Shown: positions 14,817 through 30,274, numbered from the stretch's first letter. The stretch: DNA of 64,000 bases from Ecdyonurus torrentis (GCA_949318235.1 OX439132.1:9612338-9676337), one strand, 5' to 3'. Made by a program: numbers and translations. Notes: generated by a model not told the origin, from the sequence alone.

Positions 14817-16875
14817 AAAGAGAAAGACTACTAGGGCTTTAGTATTGAGATTGAGGATAAAATTTGGGCGTGATGCGACTAAGTCAAGTTATTAGGAGTG
14901 ATGTATGATTATGAATCAGAAAATTTTCATGTTAGCTAATGCGAGATGAGAGTAGCATGGCACGAGAGAGAGAGAGAGAGAGAGACGTGGCCTGGAATAT
15001 AAAGCAAAACAACTTGCTTTTGCTTCTTTTTTTTTGTGTCCCTTTGACTCTTTACAAGAAAACTGGTTTTCTCCTTGATAATAATTTTTCTTATAATCTA
15101 GCCAGGTCCATATGTGACCCCATACAAATGAAATAGAAGAGAGAGAGAGAGAGAGATTTTGTAAAGAAAATTTTATATAATGTAAGAAAACGTATAAAAA
15201 AATTTTAAAAATGACTGTGAAAGATTGTTATATATTTTATTTTTCTCTAGTATAGGTGTGCACTATGTATCCCCAGAGATTTCAAAAAGATGTATGACGT
15301 TATATTGAAAGTAACAACAAAACCTCATGGGTATGTTTGAAAAATTACAACTACAACTACTATGTGTTATAATATGTATAGCAAAATAAATAATAATATT
15401 ATTATACAGAATAATACAAATTGTTTTTTATTTTTTTGAAAATAAAAAACTTATTATTGTAAAATTCTATATCTTATAATATTTGATCTGAAAAGTTTTT
15501 ACCCCCTGAAAAGTTTTTGAAATTGATATCGTCATCACATAGAATTGACAATATACATTTTATATTTTATTTTCTTACAAAAAAAAATAAAAAAAATAAA
15601 AAAAAAAAAAAAAGTTTACGGCTCTTACAAAACTTTATGACAGAACTTTTATTTTTCTCTCATTCTTTTGTTTTTCTTATTAACTTCTTGAGAAAGAAGC
15701 CTGGTAAATGTATTTTTAGACAGATAAATCAATATCGATGCAAGACCTCTTTGCAAATAATTCTACTCGATCGCCTCAATCACTTGTGGTGACTAGTACT
15801 GTACATTGTCTATATTATAACATGTATATAGGAGAAAATATTATTTTTCCTCCGCATTTATTAAAAAAAAAGTCTTAAAAGAAGAAGTAAATAAAAAATA
15901 AATTTTACTTAGAACTAGAATTTCTTCTTTATATTAAAAAAAAAGGCTTTTATTTCTTCTCGCGCATAATATTTCCCATGCATATTATGCTCTATGTAGA
16001 GTGTTTTAAATAATATGCTTTTTATTTGAAACACAAAACAGAGAATGCAGCTCTCCTTATTACTTCAAAAACACGTGCAACCCTTTACAAAATTATAATA
16101 TATTATAATAAAAAATAAAACCTGCTTATAAATATAATAATATTTTGTAAAGATAGATATTTAAAAATTCCACATGAATGAAAATCAAGTTTGATAAAGT
16201 TTAAAGTATCTCGTTAAAAAATATAACAAATTTCAATACATTTCTTTTTATATCATACGTGTATATATACTTCTCATATTATTATATTTTTTCTTTCTTT
16301 TCAAGTTAAACATAGCGGAAATAATAAGCAATGACATTTTTTTCCCTTCTTTATATTATGATATGTTTGAAGAGATTATTATATTATTTATTATTTGAAA
16401 GCAATTTTGTTTCAGTTTCATTCCATATCATTGAAATATTAATGATCTTTATATTATGTTAGTTTTAAAATAATATATATACTTATATTACTATACATTT
16501 TATGTGCCCTCAGTTCTCTTTTACAAATCTTCATATACTAAATTATGTAAAATTGAATACGCAAGTAATTGTAATATAAGATTAATAGGAAAGTACAATA
16601 TATTATCATAATATTTATATATAGTATTTTGTTGTGCTCTAACAAATTAAGCTGTCTTATTTTACATTAATAATTTATATAGGAGCTAAATGAAAATTTT
16701 AAATAAAATACATTTTTTTTCTATCTTTTAAATTTTTGTCTATAGATAAATTAAATTTTAAAATAATAACAGTTTTCCGTTTGATTTAAAAAAAAAAAAT
16801 TATCTGATATGAAAGTGAAGATTTTATTTTATTTTTTATTTTTTGACAGTAAAAATTTATTATAAGGAGAGGAAG

Positions 16876-16882
16876 AGTGTGT

Positions 16883-16956
<74 letters not shown>
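16876..16956. repeat. Compound (GT)n-(GA)n microsatellite
   Basis: A short GT-rich tract passes directly into about 60 bp of GA repeats. Confidence 0.9.
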
Positions 16957-16959
<3 letters not shown>

Positions 16960-19295
16960 GTTCCTGCCATGGTGTTTCAAATAAATAATAATATAATGTA
17001 TTTTATATAAAAAAAATATAGCAATTAAAAAAGTGGAAGTTTGTAAAAAAGCATGCGTGCGTGTGTTATTTATCACAGATAAATCTTGAAAAGTGTTTCC
17101 ATATTTCTTATACTGAGCAAAGCCAAAATGCATGCATGCAGTGCATATATGCAGGCAGGCACCCTCGCACGTTATATGCAGTGTAGCTGTGCAGTTGCTA
17201 GGTGTTCGTGATTCATTGCTAAACAGGAGAGAAAAAAAAAAACATCTGTTTATGATTTACGAAAAACATTCAACTCAATGAATGTTACTTCTAAAAAGTG
17301 TATATACTAATTGAAAGTTACAGTGAACAGATGAAATAAATATATTTTTTTATGCCTTCCTGGATTTTACTGCATTTTTCTTAATCCTATATACGCATAA
17401 AAAATTTTAGTACTCATTTTACTTCATGTTATATTTTAATATGTGCCATACATACCAACAACTGTTGAATTATTTTATATGCATATTTTGAAGTTCTTTT
17501 CAGTATAAATTTATAAAAAAAAAAGTAAAAAAGAAATATTATGATGCTTAAATTATTAATTTTAAGCCCTTTCTTATAAAATTACAGTGAATATGTAAGA
17601 AGCTATCATTGAAACACAAGTTATTTCTATATATATTATTATACATCTTCAACTGTATTTTAAATTACTGTCACATAATGACATAAATAATCTATGTACT
17701 AATATAAACAGTCAGGTCAGAAATATAGGTTGCGTTTCAATTTTTCATTTGCTAAAAATAACAATTTTTTTATATGTATACTACAGTATAAATTTTAATT
17801 TGAGATATATGCGAGCAACAACTGTATAATGTTTTTCTACTTGGCACAAAAATAAGAATAACTTAATAAACATTTACTATATGATTTAATGTTTATAAAT
17901 TAACCTTATAACTCTTAAGAAATTTATATTATTTATAAAGAAAATAAAATATATACAAAACTTCCTTTAAATATAATGAAGAAACTTGCATAAAATTTTT
18001 GTTTAAAAAAAGTTTTAGTGAATAAGAGAAATCGTCCTCATTATAAAAGAGTTTGGCTGAAGGCTTTACTTGTTTGTGTTACCTTGCCTCTACAATATAA
18101 AAGTTTTGTGCACTTTTTCTCATGACATATTACAGTCGTCGTTAAACGGTCATCGTCCTTTATATTTTTCTTCATTGGCGCCACTAGAAAATACACGGCG
18201 TCAAACTGACCCTACATTTTTAGACCTGCGCCTATAGTTTACTGCATTATTAATAAGGGTGAAAGATAACAAAACAATACTCTCCATATCTACAAAAATC
18301 TACTGATGATTGTTTTTAACCTTTCAATATTTATAACTGTCATAAAAAAATAGAGAGAGAGAGAAAAAAAAACTTCAAAGTCAGAAAAAAATATATAGTC
18401 GCTATGGCGAGAAGTCTAGCCTTTTTGTTCAATATTTACCTGCATAAGTTATTTCATTATTCTTAGTAATTTTATTGCCGCTAGATTTAAAAGTGTAAAA
18501 AAACAAAATCTTTTGTTTGAAATTTAAAAGCTATATAGCCTCACCTATAACATGCAATTTTTTTTTTATATAGAAACAAAAAGAAGAATACAAAGAAGAA
18601 GAAAAAAGCTGTACTCACGTGTAGCATTTAACAAAATGTAAAAAGGGGTGAAGAAAAGTATTCATAAAGTTTTATTATGCTAAAGACAATTTTTGAAAAG
18701 GCAACAAAAAAGGAGATTCCGAAATGATTAAAAAAAGCGATAAACTATTTGGCTTTTGTATTGCGGATATTTTCAAAGATATAATTATATGCTTTGGATA
18801 TTTTGTAGAGAAATTTGAAATTCTGTGTATGACAAATAAGGAATTGACAAGCCTCATTTCAGCTGTATAGTGAAAAAGCATCTGCAATACATTTTTGCAG
18901 ATTCTATGAATTTTCTCTACATACTACTGAATACAACAAAATAAGCCAATTTATTTATAATACAATACTCACCCACTCAATTTTATTTTCTCACAGACAA
19001 AAAAAAAAGAAGTTAATCATTTTAGTTCCCCATGATAGACGAAAAAAAATTACTAAAAGTTAAGAGGTTTCCTATATAAAATAAAATGTGATTTAAAAAA
19101 AAAAAAAAAAAAAATCCTCCCCCTTTTTTATCCTTATTAATATTATTATCTCCCCTAGAGACTTATTGATTTGTCATTGATTATATTACGCAAAAAAGAG
19201 TGCATTGAAAAAAAAAAAAAAAGGTTTCTATTTTACCCTCCACACGTCCGGTAGATGTGATGAGGATTTTTCCATTGCATCTCTAGGGATTCCTG

Positions 19296-19495
<200 letters not shown>

Positions 19496-22104
19496 TCCTT
19501 CCTACTTTGCATTGATCCCACGAGCCAGTTTCACTGTGAAGAGTTTTTGGAGTGTCATATTGACATGGCATATAACAGGGGGTTGGTTGTATAACAGCTA
19601 TAATATAGGAAATGTAGGAAAAAAAAAGGGAGGAAAAAAAAGTGCACGGAAATCTATATAATATACATTTGCTTTTGTATAGAAATCAAGTTCAATTCAT
19701 TAGGGATTTTGTATGATCATATAATATATACTGTACAGTACGCACTGTATAGAGTGACCACAATACTGTATAATAAAATCTCTTATTCTTATATGTTGGT
19801 GAATAACATTTATAATAATTTTATTTCATAATACACAGAGGGTTAATTTCAACAGAGAGAATAGCTTTTAATTTAAATCGTGATTTATTTTATGGTGGAT
19901 ATATAATTTAAGTATTTGTTTTATTTTAAAAATGCCAGTCTATATAGGCTCTGTATAATATTACTCAATATATAATATTTTTTTATAAATATAGCTTTAT
20001 TTTTATGAGTTCAATTATTGAGTTTGTATGAGTCATACTTTTTACAGCTTATGATTTTTACGTGTCATAAATAGCAAAAGTGTTGCTTTTTTTTATTATT
20101 ATTATTATTTTACGATTTTTACGTAAAATTGTATTAATTTGTATTTTGGTTACAGTTGGGATTGTTAAAAATGTTTAATTTTTAGTTTTGTGATATACCT
20201 TGCACACAACGAAGAAAGTTATATAAATATATAACAATGCAAATACAGTCGATATAATAAGTATATAAATATAATATTGCTCTCATAGTCATTAGCTCAT
20301 AGTTTCATATTTCTTGAAATTTCATTCACTAATTTTTTCCCAATTTCTAGCTCAACTTGCATTAGATTTTATTTTTTATATTTTTTTATTATTATTATTA
20401 TTATTTTTTTTTTTTTTTTGCAACCTTGAGTATAAACTTTTGATAAAGTATAAGTATAAAATTTGATCACTTATATAAGTTTGCAACAATTAAAAAAAAA
20501 AGAAGACAAAAAAATCAATATAATCTAAGGAATTATTAGTAGTATGTAAAATTTTCGATAAGCTATATACAATACATATAAGGAAATAAAAGCATAATAA
20601 CAATGTAAAATGTATATAAGTATTATTCTATTCATTGTTAATATAAAATTAATTTTCTTCATACTCGTATAATACATATCGTATATGTATGGGCCATGTG
20701 GGAATCGAACAAGATATAAAACCGGTTTGTAATGAAAATAATTGATGAGTTACATGTATTACAAAGTTATACATCAATCACATACAGTATTACATGCATC
20801 TTTTTAATTAGTTAGACAATTCATAGAGTACATTGTCACCACCAAGATTTCTGATTCAACCACTGGTCGGCCATGACACTTAACTTATATGGATGAATTA
20901 TTATGATATACATTACAGTTTTTATCGTTTATCTACTTTTTTTGAAACGTTATACATATTATTGTATTTTGCTTGTGACGTTTTTTTTTTTCAGCAACAT
21001 AAAATAATATAATTTTATATTTACATAAAGTTTGTAATTTTTATTTGTTAACTATTTTCTTATTTAAATATTTAAAACATACTATATAATTCGCGTCTAT
21101 TCAGCTTTTATTTTCACATGAATTTTAAAAATTAAATGTTACCTCATATAGAAACAAAATATAATAATACAATGTGGAAATTATAAATTTCTTAATATAG
21201 TTGGTGTTATATAGTAAAAAAAGTGAATGCGATTGAGTTGAATGAACCAGTGACCCTCGTTTATATTATATATACTATACTTACTATGTATTGTACAAAA
21301 TTAACTAATGCATTTTAACTTAGAGAAAGTGCAGATGAATATTATTACAGTGTGTGTGTTATAGGTTTATATATTTATATATATTATATATAGATAATAC
21401 ACAAAAGTAGAAAGAGAAAATAAGAGGGGAGATGAGAAGTATATAATTGCTGATCTGATTTACAATATTAAAAAATAATAAATAAATAATAGATATACTA
21501 AAAGTATGCCATAATATGATTCTATATTCTAAAGTACAACGAAACAAAAAATTGACAGTGCAGCATATGAAATAATATATACAATGAAAAGTGAAGGTGC
21601 ATTGCGCACAGATCAAGTTGTAAATGTATATAGGGATTTTTTATAGCTTTTTAACTTTTTACGCATTGACAATATTATTCACACGAAATCTAGTAAGACA
21701 GTATTTTTAGTGAAGCAAATAATAATAATAAAATAACAAAGATTGTCGTCCTTACAACAAAAGTTTAAAATTTGAAACGCCCGAAACAATAACAACACAC
21801 ACACACAAATGATAATAATCATTAATTATATCAATTAAACATCAACGTTACGGAACAATGATTGTATATTGCACAAATAAATTATATAGATATGCTATAT
21901 TTCTTTCGATATATTATTACAATCGATTATTTTATAAAATTTGCTAATGAAAATCGATATAATGGCCGTACCTGTGATGTGCAAGTTAGTATAATCGATT
22001 GCATGCAAAGATATATCAAATTGTGTTATATTGAGACTGCATAGGAGCGCCTAGCAACAGTGTTGTATAGGCGTATACAAAATACTGACAATGGAAACTC
22101 TCTC

Positions 22105-22114
22105 TATATTATAT

Positions 22115-22164
<50 letters not shown>

Positions 22165-22166
22165 AA
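22105..22166. repeat. (AT)n microsatellite
   Basis: AT dinucleotides with a few TATT interruptions, self-complementary over about 60 bp. Confidence 0.85.
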
Positions 22167-24290
22167 ATTTAATGTAAGCTGAGAAGCGAAAAAATTGAGA
22201 AGAATCATCGCAGGTGTATGGTAAAAAATAAAAGAGAAGAAAATACATTGAAGAGGAGTGACATTTTATTTTGTAAAGAAAGAATTTCAAATCCCAAGGA
22301 TTTTTTTATTCGCTTGTCAATTTAATAAATTTAATATTTTCATCTATATAATTTTTATTTTTTATTTTTTTTTTACATAATATAAAAAAGAAACCTCCAC
22401 CTATATATTGTATAGTAAAAATAAAAACATTTTTCCACCAAATATGTTTCCATTGTAACATAATTTTCTGTGAACTTAATTTTATGGTTGTAAAAGGAAG
22501 TTATAGATTAATGGAAGAACTCATCAAAATGAATTTTCTTTTCCTGATACACCAAAACAAAACATAATTTTTTAACAAGTTTAATTAAAATAACTATTAT
22601 TAAGAATTTATATATATATTAATATGTTTGCACATATAGTTTTTTCTTTTCTTTTTATAAAGCAGTGGCCCGTTAAAAACAACTGGGAATATAATTGTTC
22701 TAGTATGCAGATTTGAATAATTATTAAATTTGAGTAAACTATAATTTGCATTGATTATAGTTCTACTTCTGATATTTTCAAAGTAAACCAGCAGTATGTA
22801 GTAAAATAGAGCTATAGGAGAAGTGAGAGAGAGAGAGAGGGGGGGGGGGGGAGGGTAAAAAGAGTTATATTCTAACATTATATTCTAGAAATCATGAAGA
22901 AATAAAGTTAGAGGTTACCTTATATATTGTATCAAATTGTTATATTATCAAATAAAATTATGTATATAGGCTTAGTAATGAATTATATTGTATAATATAT
23001 TTATATTTATAAAAATGTGTTATTCTTTTGAAGGTCGAGGAAGAAATATAAGGAGATATATAGACATGAAAATTGCTGAAGGCAAGAGAGAGAGAGAGAG
23101 AGAGAGAGATGATAATAGGATAAAAAGGTAAGGATAATGATCATGCATCAGTTAAAAATTGCAGCGGTTTTAGGCTGACACAATGATGCAAAGGTATATT
23201 ATTGTATTTATGTATGTATGTGTGTGTGTACCTTTTTATATCACGCTGAGGCTGATGTATAAAAAAAAATAACAAACCGCTCGCTCTTTTCTCTTTCTGA
23301 TTTTTTTTTTTTTTTTTTTTTTTTTTGTATAGTGATTCATATCACGTGATTTTCGAAACTCTCCAACATAAAAAATAAAATAATATAATCTTGCAATCTA
23401 GTTTAGTTTTTAACTTTGGACATAAACTTCAATAGAGGAAAATTTAACGTTAGATTTCATAACAAAAGAGATTGTGATTTATTCGCTATATTTAATTCTT
23501 TTTCTTTATGTAAAATTTCTATATACAGTATATTTCAAGTTAAACTGCATAATTATATATTACAATTCAACGTCCTGCATGTTAATTGCACTGATAAAAA
23601 AAAGTATATACTCTATATAATTTTAGACTATGATATAGTATAATAAATATGGCTTTAATATAATATCTTCCGTTTTATATAATACGCTTACTTTAAATTA
23701 TTATTATTCCGTTTATGGATAATTAAATACTTAATGCTCGTGTTCATTTCAATGTACTCTAATACAACTCTTTGTTATAGGAGAAAAATCTCTTTTCGTC
23801 ATATGGCGGAAATTCATACTTCTCAGTAGAACAATCACCATTTTTCATGCTTTGCAATAAAGACCGCAAAGCCGGCCGGCACTTTGACAAAGCTTTTGAA
23901 AGTATTAGAAATACTTTTATAGTAAACTCTTTAATTTTGCCGCTGAAAAAAAACTTATTCATTATTTCAATAGTTTGTCTGTAGAAGGCTCCAGATTTAA
24001 TTATTGCATTTTATTTGATGTTTTTTTTTATTATTTAGAAACTTTTAATATGGTTCAGTATGCAATTATAATATTTTTAATTTCAAACTTGATATATTCT
24101 ATTAGTTAATTAATTAATATTTCTATGTATAATATAAAAGATAAAATAGGTATACCAGAGAAATATAAACTGAACACAAATCATCAAAATATATTATATC
24201 ATATTATTCCTAAAAGTATAACTTGGAATTGCTTTAAACAATTTAGGGTTATATTTTCCAATAGAAATAATGGTTTTTGTATTAATTTAA

Positions 24291-24594
24291 TACGTGATAT
24301 TATGCACTGCTTTGAGAAGAGCATCCAGATGGATTGGTTTTATTTATAATATGGACCAGCTTTCGGATGCTGCCTGCAGGAGCCGTTTGCTTAGCAACAG
24401 AGGTTTTTTCAATTCGGCAAGAGCCAGAGAGTTGAGAGAAAAGCGAGAGAGGGAGAGATGGAAGTTTCCACTGGCCCCAGCAGTTCTGCTCTAACCTGGC
24501 TGGATTGCTTTGCTTTGCCTGGCTATGCTTGCTTGCTTGCCTGTCGCTCGCTCCCTGCCTGCGCTGCTGGTTCATTTTGCTTTGACTGCAACTA

Positions 24595-24639
<45 letters not shown>
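24291..24639. other. GC-richer block ending in a 43-nt poly(A) tract
   Basis: About 250 bp of clearly higher GC than its surroundings (about 24355-24596, with runs of CTTGC and CTGCCTG) ends abruptly in about 43 A at 24597-24639. Open frames on both strands look low in coding character. The poly(A) is not preceded by an AATAAA signal. It could be a 5' untranslated or promoter exon of an unseen transcript, or a retroposed fragment with a tail. I cannot decide. Confidence 0.4.
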
Positions 24640-24642
<3 letters not shown>

Positions 24643-25812
24643 GCGGTCGATTACTCTATACTGCATGTAATGCAATACCGTCTCTTTCTGCTTAGTAACT
24701 AAAACTTTGCATTAAATATGCATTTTTGCAAAGCTTTGCAATTTTATTTATGACTTCTCCAATCATATAGCCCTTTTTTTCTTTTTAATTTTAGAATTTA
24801 TAACATCTCTAGAAACAGGAAACTGCTCTGGCAGTGCACTGTCCTATATAAAAAAATCGCAACAGGCTTCTAATGGAGAATAGAAAAATAAATAATAAAT
24901 TAATTAATTGCGAATATGGCTATGTATTTTATAATGTATTTTATAGCAATTTTTCTTCGAAATAAAGAATTCGCTGTAATATCTCATTTTCATATATTTC
25001 ATTTATAAGTAAAAAATTATTATTTATGCATTTTCCTCTATGCAAATAAGTTTTTTCTATTTTTCTTTCTTTCCAACAATACGTCATTTCTAAGAAGAAA
25101 AAAACTTGTACAATGAAAATAATTTAGAATAAAGATTAATCTTAACACAATTATAATTTATTTAAAAAAAAAATATGACCAGTGAATGTTTAAAATGTTT
25201 GTCTATCTGTATTATGATGTCTTTTACTATAGTATTAAAACAAAACCTGCAATTGTTTTTGGAAGTCCATTGTTTTAAAACGCGTTTGAAGATGCTTGTT
25301 TATTATAAAAGGTGCTCAAAAGATTGCAGCTAAAAAGTCACAAGTACTTGACCCGTGTCGACCATAAAGACTGATTATACATATTTTTCGCTTCTATATA
25401 ACATTTTAAATGCAGACGGGGTACTAAATTTGTTTAAAAAATAAATAATGCTGCAAAAAAAAAAAAAAAAAAAAAAAAAAAACTTACAAAAGAAGAAAAG
25501 TTTTATACTTTACTCACGAAATTTATCTTTTTGTATAGCCTATAAATATATTGTCTTTTGCATATTGCATATTATATAATAAACAGCATTTATTATAAAA
25601 AAATATATATATAAGATGTATGTACAGTACACGCGATTATGATAAAAACTCGCTTTAAATTTAAATGGTCAAATATTTTCATTCTCACAATCGTATATGT
25701 AAATATGTAGAACTGTATAATTTATTTACAATGATATTAAAAAATAATAATAGTGTAAGAATATTACGTTGTTTGTAAACCCATACTGTTCGTCTTATTG
25801 TTCCAGGGAACG

Positions 25813-25877
25813 TGACAGTTTGGCGATATTGAAATGGTGCTTACCTGTGGAGTTCGACGCAGCAATGGCACGGTAAA
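25813..25877 (+). other. Possible isolated exon (strand uncertain)
   Basis: On the plus strand a good acceptor (ATTGTTCCAG) is followed by about 65 bases open in one frame (ERDSLAILKWCLPVEFD...) and a weak CG|GTAAAA donor. On the minus strand the same bases carry a strong donor, CACAG|GTAAGC, so a 5' untranslated exon of a minus-strand transcript is equally possible. No family is recognised and no partner exon is seen nearby. Confidence 0.2.
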
Positions 25878-27849
25878 ATCCAAGGGACCTCAAAATTTCT
25901 ATTTATACATTTTTTAGCACTGCGGCACCAAATTTTTAGCGTTTCAAGAGAAAACTATAAAATGCTGTACCGAAACTGCAAAAATTTAAATGATATTATG
26001 CGGGGTTGCATTCACATATAAAAGTCGGCGCATAATGCATGCAGATCTAATTAAAAATAGGTCAAGAAAATGGGAAAATAACGCATTTGGGTAGTTTGAA
26101 AATACTATTGGCAACATTTTTGAGAGCATTGATGCTGCGTTAAATTGACTTATAGGTTTTCAAGTGCGATTAAAATATTATTATAACAAAATTTTTAATA
26201 ATTTTCCAAAGAAAATAGCCAACGTTTGTCCTATACATATATATGCTGAACAAATATATAATATATAATTCATTGCTCCAGTATGACGTCATGCGCATAT
26301 ACATTATACACATACGATTTAGAACAAATTTTTACTATATATCGAGGTTATATTACACCTTTTTTATATTATAATGCATTAAAATTATACCTAAACCATT
26401 ATCGGCACCATATCACATCACCCTTATGCAATATATCCGCAATTTTAAGAAACGATGAAAAAGCTCGGGAACGTATATATTTATATTTTATATATGAAAC
26501 AAATTTGATATCTGCGATATAAGTTATGTCAGTTTTTATTTTCAAATGTATGGATTTGTAAAATAATTAACAAATATAAGAAAAACTTGAAAATATCTTT
26601 TGATATTTAAACTTTTTGTTATTATATTCTGCTTTAGCATTGTGTACAAAATATTAAATATTCACGCACATAGATGCGTGTTTATCTCTAAATTATATTA
26701 GACAGCATCATGATTATATTTAGATTTTTATAAATTTTAATTGCATGACCTCTTTGATATTATAGATAAAAATGAAACAAAATGAGTTTGTCCAGTATAA
26801 ATATATTTATTTTCGTTACGCTATAACTCTGTTTTATTTTTTAAATACAAAAATTAACCCGGATGCCATTAAAGTGCAGAGAGCGGGTCAAAATCTGATG
26901 TAAAAATAACAAAATTTCCTTTTTAATGTATATTTTAGGGAATGTTTTATAATTATTTGTTATAGTATTTATATATAACTTCAAAAATTATAAATGGCAC
27001 GTTTTTGTTCTTCCAAAAGAGAATTATTTTTTACAATCATGTGGCATAATAAAAAAGTTAATTTAATTAATTAATTTTCCATCGGACCTTTTTCAAAACT
27101 TCTCGAAGAAAAAAATGTTTCTGCAGTTTTGATTGCCATAACAAAAGTATAGACGTACATACGTATTTATATTATAGCAGTGAATTTACTGTATAATCAA
27201 AAATTTATATAGACTTGTATATTATATTATATTATGTCTTAGTGTATTGGGGTTAAAATTTACCCTTTTCCCAAAAGGTGATCTATATATATATTACTAA
27301 AATCTCCCATACAATTTGTAGAATGACAATTTCAACAATTTTGTTATAATACTTGCAGAGGAAATTTCAACTTTTTGTGAGCACAAATCATATAAATATA
27401 TATATTTTATAATACAAATTTGGTTGTTTCTTTGTTTGCAAATATATAAATATATTATGTATATAATTTTATATTATTTTTTTTTTCAATAATTTAATTT
27501 CTTCATAAAAGAGCGGAACGATTATATTATAAATTATTATTATTTTTAAGATACAATAAGCAATAATTGGAGGAAAAATGAAACGCTCATAAAATGATAA
27601 TTTTTTTAAGTATACTTATAGCTAATTAAAATTTCAACTGGGCTTTATATATAATATTCCAGTACACGAAAAAAGCATAAAATATATAACATATAACCGA
27701 TTATTATTATTTTTTATTATTGGTCAAGTGTTTTTTTTTTTTGTTTTTTTTTTTTTTTAGGTAAAAGGTGTGCAAATTAATTTGATAGTATAGAGGGCTA
27801 ACTTTGCTCTATAAAAGCCAAGTAGCTTTAATAACAAGCAAAAGTTGAA

Positions 27850-28110
27850 CAGGAGTAACTATACGGACGGTGTCGCGGGTCATTGCACTAAAAGATCACG
27901 TGACTCAACTGTGTTGTGTTCCGTTTCCCTGATGCTGTATATGTGTTCACCTGACCCCTTCCCCCCACCTTTCCCCCCTCATTTATATACCTGAGGGCAC
28001 AATAAGAGAAAAGAGGGGACAAGCATTTCGTTTCATACACGCTATGGCAATCAGCTGTAACAACTCATCAAACCGTCTCTCTCGACACCTTTTTTATTAT
28101 TATTATTATT
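27850..28110. promoter_or_regulatory. Candidate regulatory block with E-box
   Basis: This is a GC- and pyrimidine-richer island in an AT-rich desert. It contains a TCACGTGA palindrome (an E-box of the bHLH-zip type) near 27896-27903, a C-rich stretch near 27955-27980 and CAGCTG near 28052. No gene start could be attached to it, so the regulatory reading is inference. Confidence 0.25.
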
Positions 28111-30215
28111 TTTTTTTACTTTTTTTTAGGCCAGAAAAAATTGGGAGGAGATATATAGGATAGGGATCATAATATACATTTATATTAGTATTATTTTTTC
28201 TTTCTAAGGTATAAATATATAATGACGATTAAAATCATCTTTCCGTTTCCGTACCAAATTTTTTGTTGCTGTTTATTTTAATTTGAATTATACATAAAAA
28301 AAAATAATAATTATATAATGTATTAGTCACGAGAATATGTTACATATTTAAACACTGATAATTATTACAATATATTTTAAAAATACATATAGGCAGATGT
28401 GATTCACCGTTACACATTTTTGGTGTAACGATTCAATTTTATCGCCAGAAAAAAATTAAAATTTATCCAATATATTTTATAATGTATGTATAATGTATAC
28501 AGATATATAGATAAGACATAAAAATACATGATATAAAAAAACAATAAAAACACTGAAAGCTGTTCGAAAAAATATTGCTGAAAGAAATAATAAAGTTAAA
28601 GAAAAAAAACAATCGCAAAATTTTACAATGTGATAATAGTAGCTTAGGCTATATTATATTATGCAATGCATCGTGCGTTATGACTGAAAAAAGGCTCGAT
28701 GCAATGTAAGAGGATTTGCAAAATGATATAAGTATATATAGTGCAACTTAAAACTTAATATAATATATTTTAATAAATGATAATCATAATAAAGTGACCA
28801 TTTATAATTTAACTTTTTTTTTTTTTTATAAATATACAATTTTATTATTATTTATAAATTTTACAAAATACAAAATCAATATTCAGCATCCGCTTGACAA
28901 CAACTTTATTCAATCAGTGCGCGAGTGTGAGGGTGGGAGAATATAAATTTAAATAAAGAGGGATATTATAGATATATAGCGCAAAAGCAAAGCAAACAGG
29001 GTGTTTATAGCAGTTTATAGCTCACAGCTAAATAATTATCACACTATACATACGTAGCTATGAGGCTGGGTTTTTGCTTAGATACAGTGAAGCGGTTCAG
29101 CCAACTGGAATGAACCAACATACCAATAACCATACACTTTATAAAACTTACAGTGAAGAGCGCGGGCGCGTTATCAGCCCCTATGTATTCTGCTCACGCT
29201 CTTTTTCTCTATATGTAGTCGGTAATACAAAACCATCTGCCAAAAAAATATTTTACATATACATACACTATGTACCTTCATTCATGTATGTACAGTACAT
29301 TACAACATAGTTCAATTTCAGCTGCTTTTTTTTTACCTTCATACACAGCAGGAAAGAATATTATTATTTGTCTGTTTTGCACACACACATACCCTTAACA
29401 TCATTTGAAACCCCTCCATCAGCTGGCTAGTATCCGGATCTATGTCCGTTAGTTAATTCATAGCTGGAAAAAAAAAAGTGCAGATGCCGTTTTGGAATTT
29501 TCAAGCTGCCAGCTGATATTCAAGAAAAATAAACTGAAATAATTTTATTGATTAAAATATAAAAGTAACACATTATATATTTTTATTGTTTTAAAACTTT
29601 ATTATCTTTTTTCGTCGGCGTGTAAAAATGGCAATATATCCGGAAGTAATATCTCAATAGAAATACTATAGTTTTCTCAATTGAAATCAGCTGCTACAAG
29701 AAAACAACCCCTCTTCTCTTCTTGCGGTTCTTTTTTTATACATATTACGTATCTACCTGATATTGTATAATAATATAAGAATATGAGAAAGAGAAGGAAA
29801 AGAAAAGACTCGCAAAAGAGGGTGCGCATAAGACTTCAATAATATAATAATAAATAAAACTATTTCAATGCAACCTGTCTCTCTATACCTGTTTTCTTCT
29901 TCTTCAAGTTAGAACATGTCTATGTGACACCTGACATCTTCTTACCCTATCACACCCACACCTTTACTCTTTCTCTCTCTTTTTCAAGTCGGACCTCAAA
30001 GAAAAGTTCTTTTTTTAGAGTAGGATTATTTGTAAACTGTCTCAAATTGAAAATATTTAGAAAATAAAGAAAAAGTAACCTATTGTCAAAAATAAATCTG
30101 TTAAATTGTTATCAAATACAAATGCAATGAATCTGATCTGGAGTAAAATTGTCATTTTTTATATAATTTTTAATAAATACAGATTAATTTATTAAATATT
30201 ATTATTTTAATTTTT

Positions 30216-30274
30216 AATTTTTTTTTTTTTTTTTTTTAAATTTTTTTTTTACGTGTCATCCTTGCGCAGGGGCC

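Larger units (their letters stand above)
24640..30215. other. Gene-poor AT-rich region, no supported gene
   Basis: No protein family is recognisable. Poly-A lies at about 25456-25482. The only exon-like signal is at 25813-25877. A GC-richer, pyrimidine-rich block at about 27850-28110 contains a TCACGTGA E-box and could be regulatory. The rest is AT-rich sequence. Confidence 0.6.

Noticed and set aside
20690..20885. Possible tRNA because of GTTCGATTCC-like and GATTCAACC sequences
   Set aside because: No cloverleaf with paired acceptor, D and anticodon arms could be built around either.
23759..23962. 67-aa minus-strand frame with fairly balanced composition
   Set aside because: No recognisable family, no partner exon and no supporting splice site; could be chance.
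24300..24575. 91-aa minus-strand frame in the GC-rich block
   Set aside because: No family resemblance, and plus-strand frames are equally open; kept only as a composition anomaly.
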